Source: Paludisphaera borealis (GTDB taxonomy: Bacteria; Planctomycetota; Planctomycetia; Isosphaerales; Isosphaeraceae). From it: a stretch of 64,000 bases of DNA. Below are positions 39,001 through 47,604 of this stretch, piece after piece. The notes under the pieces were generated by a model. The model had not been told where the DNA came from, did no database searches, and saw only the letters and a program-made list of their open reading frames with translations. The stretch spans positions 310,001 through 374,000 of the forward strand of contig NZ_CP019082.1 of assembly GCF_001956985.1 (NCBI RefSeq), read 5' to 3'. The translations under genes and the position numbers were made by a program. Each line of letters opens with the position of its first letter. Position 1 is the stretch's first letter.

Positions 39001-40451
39001 TCGCCGGCTCATCGACGCGCTGGTGGCGCGAGCTCACGTCGACGCACTGGTGGGTTCTCGCCGTCGCCGTGCTCGGCTGGCTGTTCGACGCGATGGACCA
39101 GCGCCTCTTCATCCTGGCGCGGACCCCGGCGATCCAGGAGTTGATCCCTGGCCTCCCCGCCGACCGTCTGACCACGCTCGCCGGCTGGGCAACCGCGTTC
39201 TTCATCGCCGGCTGGGCGACGGGGGGGCTCGTGTTCGGGCTGCTCGGCGACCGCTGGGGGCGGGTGCGGACGCTGTCGCTGACGATCCTGGTCTACTCGA
39301 TCTTCACCGGGCTGTCGGGCCTGGCGCGGTCGTGGCCGGAGTTCGCGGCTTACCGCTTCCTCTGCGGCATGGGGATCGGCGGCGAATACGCGGCGGGGGT
39401 CGCCCTGGTGGCCGAGGCCATGCCCGCGCTCGCCCGGCCGTTCGCCCTGGGGCTGGTGCAGGCCGGCTCATCGGTCGGGGCGATCATCGGCTCGGGCCTC
39501 AGCTTGTTCATCGGCCCGCAGTCGAAGGTTTATGGATACTCGGGATGGCGCGTGCTGTTCTTCTTCGGCGTGATCCCCAGCCTGCTGGTCCTCTTGATCC
39601 GGATTCGGGTCAAGGAGCCCGACCGCTGGCTCCGCGCCCGCGAGGAGTCGCGAACCGAGGGCGTGGAGAAACAGCTCGGCGACGTCCGGGCGATCTTCCG
39701 CGACCCGATTTTGCGGCGTCGGACGATGATCGGCATGACGCTGGGAATGGTGGGCCAGATCGGCCTTTGGAGCATCGGCCTGTTCACTCCCGAGCTGGTT
39801 CGCGGCAGCCTTCTGGTCGAGCGCCGGACCGCCGTTGCGGCCGAGCTGCGCGCGACGCCCGAGTCGGCGGACGCGGCGTTTAAGGCCTCGAACCTCGACG
39901 AGCTGGCCCGGGCGTCGACCGCGACTTCGACCGAGGCCGCCGCCCGGTCGGCGTCATGGAAGCGCGAGGCCGACGGCTACGTCGGCTGGGGGACACTCCT
40001 GCAAGACGTCGGCTCGTTCTTCGGGGCGCCGTTGTGCACCTGGGTGGCCGTCCGGTTCGGCCGCCGCCACGCGTTCGCGCTGGCGTACTCGATGGCCCTG
40101 GCCGCCGCCTGGCTCACGTTCGGCCTCCTCACGACCGGGGCCGACGTCTTCTGGATGCTCCCCCTGCTCGGCTTCTGCACCTGCGGCATCTTCGGCGTGG
40201 TGATCGTCTACCTCCCCGAGCTTTACCCGACCCGGCTGCGAACGACCGGGACGGGCTTCTGCTACAACATCGCCCGATACGTCACCGCCACCGGGCCGCT
40301 TTTGCTCGGCAAGCTCGCGATCGTGTTCGGCGGACTCGGCTACGCCCAGCCGATCCGCCCGGCGGCGATGAGCCTGGCGCTCATTTACTTCCTCGGCCTG
40401 GCCGTCGTCCCCTTCGCTCCGGAGACGCGCGACCAGCCGTTGCCCGAGTGA
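38997..40451 (+). CDS. MFS transporter coupled to flavin reductase
   Basis: 484 aa from a GTG start overlapping the flavin reductase stop. About twelve membrane segments. Sugar/metabolite transporter features include GWLFDAMDQRLFIL in the first helix (the D of family-type DxxD substrate binding), GDRWGRVRTLSLTIL between helices 2 and 3, CGMGIGGEYAAGVALVAEA in helix 4 and LPELYPTRLRTTGTGF late in the protein. The central loop (about residues 285-330) contains an Ala/Glu-rich insertion. The resemblance is to metabolite:H+ symporters of aromatic or organic acids. The coupling suggests uptake of a compound that is then attacked by a flavin-dependent enzyme. Confidence 0.87.
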   Translation: MIAGSSTRWWRELTSTHWWVLAVAVLGWLFDAMDQRLFILARTPAIQELIPGLPADRLTTLAGWATAFFIAGWATGGLVFGLLGDRWGRVRTLSLTILVYSIFTGLSGLARSWPEFAAYRFLCGMGIGGEYAAGVALVAEAMPALARPFALGLVQAGSSVGAIIGSGLSLFIGPQSKVYGYSGWRVLFFFGVIPSLLVLLIRIRVKEPDRWLRAREESRTEGVEKQLGDVRAIFRDPILRRRTMIGMTLGMVGQIGLWSIGLFTPELVRGSLLVERRTAVAAELRATPESADAAFKASNLDELARASTATSTEAAARSASWKREADGYVGWGTLLQDVGSFFGAPLCTWVAVRFGRRHAFALAYSMALAAAWLTFGLLTTGADVFWMLPLLGFCTCGIFGVVIVYLPELYPTRLRTTGTGFCYNIARYVTATGPLLLGKLAIVFGGLGYAQPIRPAAMSLALIYFLGLAVVPFAPETRDQPLPE

Positions 40452-40460
40452 CGGGGCCGA

Positions 40461-41675
40461 TCAGGTCCCCGTCGCGCGGAAATTGTCCCAGACGATCCCC
40501 GGGTCTCGGGTGTTGAGGATGAGGTACTGCGAGGCCATGCCGGGGTAGAGGCTTGGCTTCGCCTCGCGCTGGAAGATCCCCTGGAAGATCGGCGCGACGC
40601 GGCCGACGTAGACCTTGGAGTTCGCCGGCACCGTGACGTCTTCGACGAAGTACGCCTGGTTCGTGCCGTACCAGCTCTGGTCGAGGGCCAGCCGCCGGAC
40701 GGCGTCCGTGGGAGACTTGAACGTGTCGGCGGACAGGAATCGGCCGAATCGGTTGGACGACGAGCTGAAATTCCGGTGCAGGACCAGAGGCGAGGTCGTT
40801 TCGATCTGGCGGTATTGCAGGTTGGCGAAGGTGCTCGCGTCGCTGATGCCGAGGGGGCTCGGGACGTTCGGCAACTGCGCATAGCGTCGGCCGATCGCCC
40901 CGCCGGGTCCGAAGAATCCGCCCGGCTCGACCAGCGCGCTCGCGAAGGTGGTCGACGCCGCAGCGAGCTGGGCGGCGAAGTCCGGGCTCCCCACGGCCGC
41001 GTCGACCTGGGAGGTCAGGTTCGCGGAGACGTTGACGACCGTGTTGCCGATCCGAGGCTGCCGGGTCGTGGCCAGGAGGACCTCGCTCTGGAAGGCCTCG
41101 GCCTCCGCCTTGACGAGGGCGGCGGCCGTCTCGTTGGTGACGGTGGAGGTCTGGACGACGACCGACAGGTTGGCGATGTCGTCGGAGGTCTTGGTCGACA
41201 GCACGAGGTACGTTTGCAGTGGCGTCCCCACCGGCCAGACCTGCCGGCTCTGGGTAAGCTCATTGATCTGCATGAACGCGTTGGAATTGAACGCGGGCCG
41301 GTTGATGAGCCCGACGTTGAGCTGAAGATTCAACGCGTTGATCGCGTCGCGCGTCGTCTCGCCCTGGTAGACCAAGAGCGTGCGAAGCGCCGGCTTCGAG
41401 CCGAACAACGACCCCGCAGCCCCCTCGTACTGGTCGACCAGCTCGTTGACCACCTGGGTCAGATGCGCCGGATCGTCGTCGCGCGGCGCATTGATCGCGA
41501 TCTGCGCCTGAAGCGAGCCGACCATCCGCTCGAACGTTCCCCGAAGATTCCGGCCGCCCCCCAGCCCCGCCAGCGACGGAACCTGAAACGTCGCCATGAG
41601 GGCCCGATCCTCCAGCGCCTCAAGTCGGACGACTACCCGTCGCACGCGTCGATCCACGGTTCGCTCTGAAGACAT
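40461..41675 (-). CDS. Secreted surface protein with LEDR N-terminal motif
   Basis: 404 aa, minus strand, converging on the MFS gene with a 9-base gap. No classical signal peptide is visible; instead the N-terminus RRVVVRLEALEDRALMATF contains the LExLEDR-type motif found at the N-termini of many large planctomycete extracellular proteins (known from the family, role unclear). The rest is a beta-rich, Asn/Thr-rich sequence (NSNAFMQINELTQSRQVW, STKTSDDIANLSVVVQTS) with the C-terminal block VPANSKVYVGRVAPIFQG. I recognise no enzyme domain. An outer-surface or matrix role is likely. Confidence 0.75.
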   Translation of the reverse strand: MSSERTVDRRVRRVVVRLEALEDRALMATFQVPSLAGLGGGRNLRGTFERMVGSLQAQIAINAPRDDDPAHLTQVVNELVDQYEGAAGSLFGSKPALRTLLVYQGETTRDAINALNLQLNVGLINRPAFNSNAFMQINELTQSRQVWPVGTPLQTYLVLSTKTSDDIANLSVVVQTSTVTNETAAALVKAEAEAFQSEVLLATTRQPRIGNTVVNVSANLTSQVDAAVGSPDFAAQLAAASTTFASALVEPGGFFGPGGAIGRRYAQLPNVPSPLGISDASTFANLQYRQIETTSPLVLHRNFSSSSNRFGRFLSADTFKSPTDAVRRLALDQSWYGTNQAYFVEDVTVPANSKVYVGRVAPIFQGIFQREAKPSLYPGMASQYLILNTRDPGIVWDNFRATGT

Positions 41676-41830
41676 GAGAGATGATCCGCATCGAGAAATA
41701 GATTGAGTCGGTTAAATTCTCCAAATACACCATGTTGTCTAATTTAACAATCGGTGGAGGAAATGCGAGTGGGAAGCGGCTGATGCCGAATGGCCTGGAT
41801 CGCTAACCCTTGGCGGTCGGAAGTCCCGAC

Positions 41831-41913
41831 GATACAAGCTCGAAGCGCCAGCGAGTGAATCCGCGCAAGCTGTTGGGAGATTCACTCGCTGGCGCTTCGA
41901 GCTTGCTTGTATC
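41831..41913. repeat. Dispersed palindromic repeat, copy C
   Basis: Left arm GATACAAGCTCGAAGCG... (41831-41860) and right arm ending 41913 (GCTTCGAGCTTGCTTGTATC). 26 bases of the arms are perfectly complementary, then the right arm has a 4-base insertion. The core AAGCGCCAGCGAGTG is the same as in the copies at 16811 and 16931, 25 kb away. It lies between the LEDR gene and the M61 gene. Confidence 0.85.
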
Positions 41914-41971
41914 GGCCGCCCCTGGGAGACGGCCCGCGAAAGATCGGAGAGTGGCCGGGGTGCCGTCGGAG

Positions 41972-44950
41972 TCAGGGGTTGCGGCTGATCCGCGAGTCCT
42001 GGCGGACGGTCCAGGTTTGTGGGGGCTGGCCTTGGGGCTCGAAGGTGATGGCGGCTTCGTAGCCTTCGGGGGTCTTGCGGATCGCGGTCGTGTGCCGGGG
42101 CATGCCGGCGGGGAGCGGGCCGAGGTCGAGCGGATCGAGCGTCTCGGTCCAGGCTTTGTTGTTGCGCTGGAAGGCGCTCTGGGCGTGGTAGATCTGCATG
42201 AGCCGATCGCGGACGGGAACGGCGGGGTCGGGGCGGAACGAGGCGGTCCCGGGCTTCGCGGTCGAGAACTGGACGAACCCCCAGCGCTCGGGGCGGTGCA
42301 TGTCGACGACCCCTTGCGGCGACCAGACCCAGTTGTCCTCGGGCGTCTTGGGGACCTTCCGGTACTGGCCGTCGACGACGTCGTGGAGCCACTCGACGCG
42401 CGAGAAATTCACGCGCCACTGGTCGCCGTCGTTCGGGGGCGAGGGCCGGTGGGCGAACTCGGCGAGGACTTTCCACGGGAACGCCAGCTCGACCGACCAC
42501 GCCTCGTCGACGTCGCTTGGCTTGTTAAGAGTGCCAGCGACGGCGACGCCCTTCTTGAGTCCGGGGATCTCCCACGCGTTCTCGGCCGGGCCGCCGTCGC
42601 GGTAGGGCTTCTTGAGGAAGAGGTCCCACTCGGTGTTCAGCGCGTTGATTTCGATCTCATAGTATTCGTGGTTGTCGCCGTCGGGGTCGATGAAGACCTC
42701 GAAGTCGTTGTCCTGGAAGATGACGGCGTCGTGCTGGGTGAGCGTCCCCCAGACGTGCGGTTCCTTGAGCCGGGCGGCGATGTAGAAGTACTCGTCGTCC
42801 CAGAGCATCTTGGCGCGAGTCTCGAACCGGGGGAGCGGCTTGCGGTCCCCCTCGATGTCGACGAAGGCGTCGGTCCAGGGGGCCGCGTCCCAGGCCGGGT
42901 CGTCGAGCTTGCCGTCAACGGCGATCGGCCGGTCGGCCCGGTAGCAGACGTAACCCTTGGGAAGCGTCGGCTGCGGCTTGGTCGGCGAGGCGTTCGCGGC
43001 GGTTTTGGGGGCCTCTTCCTTCTTCGTCTCGACGGTCGTATCGCGGGGCTTGAGAATCGCGGCGAGCAGGTCGGGCTGGGAAGGGTCGCGGACCAGCTCC
43101 GGATGCCGGAGACCGTCGGCGTAGGCCAGCGTGAGGGGCCGGAGGCGGTCCCCCTCGACGATCAGAAAGTCGACTTTTTTGTCGGATACGCTGGCGGTGA
43201 GTGCGTCGTGGAGCGCCTCGGCGCTGAAGGTCCGGCCGTTGATTCCGACGACCTTCGTCCCCTTCGACAGCCCCGAGCGGTCGGCGATCATGCCGGGCGC
43301 GACGTCGACGACGCGGCCGTCGTCGCCGAAGGTCAGGCCCAGCGAGTGCCGGGCCGACAGCCCGACGCGGCGGCGGCCGTGGTCGGGAGCCGACGGACCG
43401 GCGCCGAACTGGAGCCGATAGCCGAGCCGGGCGACGAAGTCGACGGGGAGCGCGTCGAGCGGGCGCGTCACGCGGTCTTCGAGGAACGTCTTCCAGTCGT
43501 TCGGCGCGATCTCGTTCAGGCGGGCGGCGATCTCGGGAAGCTCGTACGGCGCGACCTTCTCGGGCTTGGTCGGTCCGCCCAGAAACGCCTTGCAGAAGTC
43601 GTCGAGCGACTTCTTGCCGTCGGTCTTCTGACGGATGAGGGCGTCGATCTCCATCCAGAGGAGCGCGCCTTCGGAATAGTAGTCCTGGCTGCGACGCAGT
43701 TCGTTCCAGTTGGGGCTGCGGGCGCGGAGGATCGACGACGCGACGGCCGTGTCTTCGAGCGACCGCCACCGCCGGCCGGACTGGAGCACGAGGTCGCCGA
43801 TCGAGCCGGTGAGGGTCCGCTTGTAGTCCTCGGGCTTGACCAGGCCGCAGCGGACCATCAAGACGTCGCCGAGGTACTGGGTGAGCCCTTCGTACACCCA
43901 GAGCAGCCGCGTGGCCATCGGCGAGTGGAAGTTCGGCGTGCACATGCCGGCCGGTCGGCGGTACTTGCCGCACCACGAATGAACGTATTCGTGGGGGATC
44001 AGGTTGGCGACCCAGCCGACGCGCAGATGGTCGTCGAGCAAGTCGCGCGCGCCGACGCCGTTGAGGCTCGACGCCAGGTGTTCGAGCCCGAGGTAGCCCA
44101 GGTCGTCACTGCACGTCACGAGGAATTGAAAGTCGTCGTGATGGTACGAGCCGAACAGCGCGCCCGCCTCGCGGACCAGCCGGCTGTACTGCGCGATCAC
44201 GTTCGGGTTCAGCTCCAGCGACGCCGGCGCGTCGGTCGCCAGGTGGAACGAGGCCGGCGGGTACGGGCCGGTCTCCAGCTTGATCGTCCGCAGATGCTCG
44301 CCGGCGATCAGCGGCGAATCGATCAGGTCGACGAGCGAGACGGGCGCGAACCGGATCAGCCCGTCCGCGACGGCCTCGGTTTTGAGGGCCGTGGCGTACT
44401 TCCACGTCTCGGGCAGTCGGGCCGAAAGCTCGACGGTCGTCTCGGCGGCCGTCGGCCCTTCGGGATAGAGGACGCAGGTCGACCAGTTGACGACCCCCAC
44501 GAGCTTGTTGCCGAAGGTCAGGTGTCCGCTGGCTTCGATCGCGGCCTGGTTGCAGATCGTGTCGAGCGTGACGCGAACCGACGAGACGTCGGCCGGCGCC
44601 TTGAAGACGATGCGGTAGAGGTCCAGCTCGTCGCGCCGCCAGGGGATCGTCGCGCCGTCCGGGGACTGGATGCGTAGTCCCCCGGTGTTCTCGATCGACC
44701 CGCACGGCTCGTGGGTGCCGGGTATCCATTTGGGATGCCAGATCGCCAACTCTCGGCCCGGCTTGCAGGGGATCTGGATCGTCGAATGCACGAGCCGCCG
44801 CGGCAGGTCGCGAAGGTCGACCTCCACGCCGATCGTCGTCGGCTGGGGCTGGGCCGACGCCGTGAACATCCCGCTCAGAATCACGACCCAGGCCGTCGCC
44901 CAGAGCCGCGACCCACGCCGCAAGCCATCGCCGGAGGGGCGGTCGGTCAT
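41972..44950 (-). CDS. M61 peptidase-PDZ-CBM9 fusion, secreted
   Basis: 992 aa from the ATG at 44950, chosen because GAGG lies a few bases upstream; an earlier in-frame ATG would add eight residues. A signal peptide (LRRGSRLWATAWVVILSGMF, cleavage near ASAQP) comes first. Residues 40-560 are an M61 glycyl aminopeptidase: N-terminal beta domain, zinc site HEYVHSWCGKYRRP (HExxH at 320-324) and the distal ligand block YEGLTQYLGDVL. A PDZ-like domain follows (SKGTKVVGINGRTFSAEALHDAL). The C-terminal 310 residues are a CBM9-like carbohydrate-binding domain (AVDGKLDDPAWDAAPW, LWDDEYFYIAARLKEPHVWG, FQDNDFEVFIDPDGDNHEYYE). The fusion suggests cleavage of glycoproteins or peptidoglycan-linked peptides. 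Confidence 0.88.
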   Translation of the reverse strand: MTDRPSGDGLRRGSRLWATAWVVILSGMFTASAQPQPTTIGVEVDLRDLPRRLVHSTIQIPCKPGRELAIWHPKWIPGTHEPCGSIENTGGLRIQSPDGATIPWRRDELDLYRIVFKAPADVSSVRVTLDTICNQAAIEASGHLTFGNKLVGVVNWSTCVLYPEGPTAAETTVELSARLPETWKYATALKTEAVADGLIRFAPVSLVDLIDSPLIAGEHLRTIKLETGPYPPASFHLATDAPASLELNPNVIAQYSRLVREAGALFGSYHHDDFQFLVTCSDDLGYLGLEHLASSLNGVGARDLLDDHLRVGWVANLIPHEYVHSWCGKYRRPAGMCTPNFHSPMATRLLWVYEGLTQYLGDVLMVRCGLVKPEDYKRTLTGSIGDLVLQSGRRWRSLEDTAVASSILRARSPNWNELRRSQDYYSEGALLWMEIDALIRQKTDGKKSLDDFCKAFLGGPTKPEKVAPYELPEIAARLNEIAPNDWKTFLEDRVTRPLDALPVDFVARLGYRLQFGAGPSAPDHGRRRVGLSARHSLGLTFGDDGRVVDVAPGMIADRSGLSKGTKVVGINGRTFSAEALHDALTASVSDKKVDFLIVEGDRLRPLTLAYADGLRHPELVRDPSQPDLLAAILKPRDTTVETKKEEAPKTAANASPTKPQPTLPKGYVCYRADRPIAVDGKLDDPAWDAAPWTDAFVDIEGDRKPLPRFETRAKMLWDDEYFYIAARLKEPHVWGTLTQHDAVIFQDNDFEVFIDPDGDNHEYYEIEINALNTEWDLFLKKPYRDGGPAENAWEIPGLKKGVAVAGTLNKPSDVDEAWSVELAFPWKVLAEFAHRPSPPNDGDQWRVNFSRVEWLHDVVDGQYRKVPKTPEDNWVWSPQGVVDMHRPERWGFVQFSTAKPGTASFRPDPAVPVRDRLMQIYHAQSAFQRNNKAWTETLDPLDLGPLPAGMPRHTTAIRKTPEGYEAAITFEPQGQPPQTWTVRQDSRISRNP

Positions 44951-45130
44951 CACCGAGGTCCTCGAAGTGCGCATCGAATTGAAGAAGGGCTCATGGAGAG
45001 ATCACCATCGTAGTCGGCCCGCGCCGACCTCGCCAGCCGAGGGCGCTTTCCCGGCGATTTCGTTTGTGGAGGGGCCGTCGACCGGGTAGTTTGACACCTT
45101 CGTCCAAAGTGAGTCTTCGAGGAGTTCGTC

Positions 45131-46156
45131 ATGCGTTTGTGGAACGTCGTCGCTCTGGCCGCCTTGTCGTCGCCGCTGTTTTCGGTCGCCCAGGCGGAGG
45201 AGCCGGGCAAGTCGGGCAAGCCGTTGCGGGCGGGGATCATCGGCCTGGACACGTCGCACGCGACGGCCTTCACCGCGCTGCTGAACGATCCCAAAACCGA
45301 GGGCGAGCTCGCGGGCGTCCGGATCGTCGCGGCGTATCCGGGAGGGAGCGCCGACATTCCGTCGAGCCGCGACCGCGTGGCCGGATATACCAAGGAGCTG
45401 CGCGAGAAGCACGGCGTCGAGATCGTCGATTCGATCGAGGCGCTGCTGGACAAGGTCGACGTCGTCCTGCTCGAAAGCGTGGACGGCCGGCCACACCTGA
45501 GCCAGGCCCGCCCCGTCTTCGCGGCCAAGAAGCCCGTGTTCATCGACAAGCCCGTGGCCGGTACGCTCGCCGACGCGATCGCGATCTACGAGCTGGCCAA
45601 GGAGTCGGGCACGCCCGTTTTCTCCAGCTCGTCGCTGCGGTACAGCCCGGGGATCGCCGCGATGCGGACCGGCGGCAAGGTCGGCGAGGTCGTCGGCTGC
45701 GACGCCTATGGGCCTTGCGAGCTGGAGGAGCATCACCCCGACCTCTACTGGTACGGGATTCACGGCGTCGAGACCCTGTTCACGATCATGGGGCCCGGCT
45801 GCGAGTCGGTCAGTCGAATTCAGACGCCGGGCGGCGAACTCGCGGCGGGCGTCTGGAAAGGGGGCCGCATCGGCACGTTCCGGGGCCTCCGTCAAGGCGT
45901 GCACGACTACGGGGCGACCGTCTTCGGCACCAAGGGGATCGCCCCCAGCGGCGGCTACGCGGGTTATCAGCCGCTGGTCGTCGAGATCTGCAAGTTCTTC
46001 AAGACCGGCAAGCCGCCGGTGAGCGCCGAGGAGACGATCGAGATCTTCGCGTTCATGGAAGCGGCCGACGAGAGCAAGCGGCAAGGCGGCAAGCCGGTCG
46101 CGCTTGAAACCGTGATCGCCAAGGCCCGCACCGAGCTGGCCGCCCGGCCCAAGTAA
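45131..46156 (+). CDS. Secreted Gfo/Idh/MocA family protein
   Basis: 341 aa with a Sec-type signal peptide (MRLWNVVALAALSSPLFSVAQAE). The Rossmann domain follows (LRAGIIGLDTSHATAFTALLND), with the EKP-like motif as IDKPV in KPVFIDKPVAG, so the glutamate of EKP is replaced. HHPDLYWYGIHGVETLFTIMGPG carries the expected C-terminal domain histidine. The family uses NAD(P), which is scarce outside the cytoplasm. A Sec signal in place of Tat is odd for a cofactor-binding protein and may mean a non-catalytic role. The gene is divergent from the M61 gene and upstream of an MFS transporter in the same direction (83-base gap). Confidence 0.82.
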   Translation: MRLWNVVALAALSSPLFSVAQAEEPGKSGKPLRAGIIGLDTSHATAFTALLNDPKTEGELAGVRIVAAYPGGSADIPSSRDRVAGYTKELREKHGVEIVDSIEALLDKVDVVLLESVDGRPHLSQARPVFAAKKPVFIDKPVAGTLADAIAIYELAKESGTPVFSSSSLRYSPGIAAMRTGGKVGEVVGCDAYGPCELEEHHPDLYWYGIHGVETLFTIMGPGCESVSRIQTPGGELAAGVWKGGRIGTFRGLRQGVHDYGATVFGTKGIAPSGGYAGYQPLVVEICKFFKTGKPPVSAEETIEIFAFMEAADESKRQGGKPVALETVIAKARTELAARPK

Positions 46157-46239
46157 TCGGCGCGCCGTCGTCATGAGTTTCAACTTCGTTTCACCCCCGG
46201 CCGGCTCTCCCGGCCCAATGATCGGGAGACCGCCGTCCG

Positions 46240-47568
46240 ATGAGTGAAGCCTTCGACGAAGAGCCGACGCGCGTGCGTTACGGCGTCCTCGGGTTCCTGG
46301 CCGCGATGACGTTCGTGTTGTATCTCGATCGAGCCTGCATGGGCCAGGCCGCGCCTCGGATTCAGGAGGAGCTGGGCATCTCGAACACCCGGATGGGCTG
46401 GGTCCATTCGGCGTTCAGCCTGTCGTACGTGCTGTTCGAGATCCCGACCGGGCGGTGGGGCGACCGCTACGGGTCGCGCGGGGTGCTGACGCGGATCGTC
46501 GTCTGGTGGTCGTGCTTCACCGCGATGACGGGTTTCGCCGGCAGCCTGGCGATGCTGCTGGTGATCCGGTTCCTGTTCGGCGCCGGCGAGGCCGGGGCGT
46601 TGCCGAACTCGGCCCGGGTGCTGCGGGTATGGTTCTCCGACGCCAACCGAGGCCGCGCGCAGGGGCTGATCACGACGGCCATGATGCTCGGCGGCACCGT
46701 CGCCCCGATCGCCTGCCAGTACCTGATCGACGCCGTCGGCTGGCGGTATACGTTCGCCGCGTTCGGGGTGATCGGCCTGGTCTGGGCGTCCGCCTTCTAC
46801 GCCTGGTTCCGCGACGACCCGGCCCAGCACCCGGCGGCCAACGAGGCCGAGCGCCGGCTGATCGTCGAGGGACGCGGCGGCGGCGCCGACCCCGGCCTCC
46901 ACGCGCACGGGCCGATCCCCTGGGCCAAGGTTTTCCGCTCTCCCGACATCTGGCTCCTGGGCGGGGCGATGTTCACGATGGCCGCGATCTACAACGTCCT
47001 GGTCAACTGGTATCCGAAATACCTCCAGGCGGCGCGAGGCGCGTCGGAAATGCAGTCGGGCCGGCTGGCCAGTCTGGTCCTGGGCGCGGGGGCCGTCGGC
47101 TGTCTCGCGGGGGGCTGGCTGACCGACTGGCTGACCGCCCGGACGGGGAACCGGCGATGGGGCCGCACGCTCCAGTCGGTCGTCGGCGCGGCGCTGGCCG
47201 CCTCGGCGATCACCGCCAGCCTGTTCGTCGACTCCACGAACCTCTCGGCGGTCTTCGTCGCCCTGGCCTGCCTGGGCGTCCAGATCCAACTTCCCGCCTG
47301 GTGGGCCGCCGCCACCGAGGTCAGCGGCCGGCACGTCGGGGCCTTGTTTGGAATGATGAACATGATCGGCAACGTCGGGGGCATCCTCTCGGCCTCGTTC
47401 CTGGGCTGGTTCGTCGACGTCATGAAGGAATACGGCCGCGAAGGCCGCGCCCAGTGGGACCCCGGCCTCGCCGTCTACATCGGCCTCGCCCTCGTCGGCC
47501 TGGTCTTCTGGCTGCTCGTCGATCCCCGCAGAACGGTCGAATCGATCGACGCGCCCGTGGCGGCTTGA
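46240..47568 (+). CDS. MFS transporter, ACS family type
   Basis: 442 aa, about twelve membrane segments. The pattern is that of the anion:cation symporter branch: TFVLYLDRACMGQAAP in helix 1, EIPTGRWGDRYGSRGVL (the conserved loop between helices 2 and 3), RFLFGAGEAGALPNSARVL in helix 4 and GLITTAMMLGGTVAPI. Substrates of ACS members are usually organic acids such as glucarate, galactonate or hexuronates. The neighbours (a dehydrogenase-like protein upstream, a P450 downstream with a 36-base gap) suggest import of a compound that is oxidised intracellularly, but no specific pathway can be named. Confidence 0.88.
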   Translation: MSEAFDEEPTRVRYGVLGFLAAMTFVLYLDRACMGQAAPRIQEELGISNTRMGWVHSAFSLSYVLFEIPTGRWGDRYGSRGVLTRIVVWWSCFTAMTGFAGSLAMLLVIRFLFGAGEAGALPNSARVLRVWFSDANRGRAQGLITTAMMLGGTVAPIACQYLIDAVGWRYTFAAFGVIGLVWASAFYAWFRDDPAQHPAANEAERRLIVEGRGGGADPGLHAHGPIPWAKVFRSPDIWLLGGAMFTMAAIYNVLVNWYPKYLQAARGASEMQSGRLASLVLGAGAVGCLAGGWLTDWLTARTGNRRWGRTLQSVVGAALAASAITASLFVDSTNLSAVFVALACLGVQIQLPAWWAAATEVSGRHVGALFGMMNMIGNVGGILSASFLGWFVDVMKEYGREGRAQWDPGLAVYIGLALVGLVFWLLVDPRRTVESIDAPVAA

Positions 47569-47604
47569 GTGGATCAACTGGGTTTGAAGCGAGGATCGCC
47601 GAAG

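Noticed and set aside
41739-42500. Minus-strand ORF with SSKRQRV...DSLAGASSL
   Set aside because: Translation of palindromic repeat copy C and of an alternative frame of the M61 gene.
41810-44677. Long plus-strand open frame opposite the M61 gene
   Set aside because: Shadow of the minus-strand M61-PDZ-CBM9 gene; it begins in the palindromic repeat and has no ribosome binding site.
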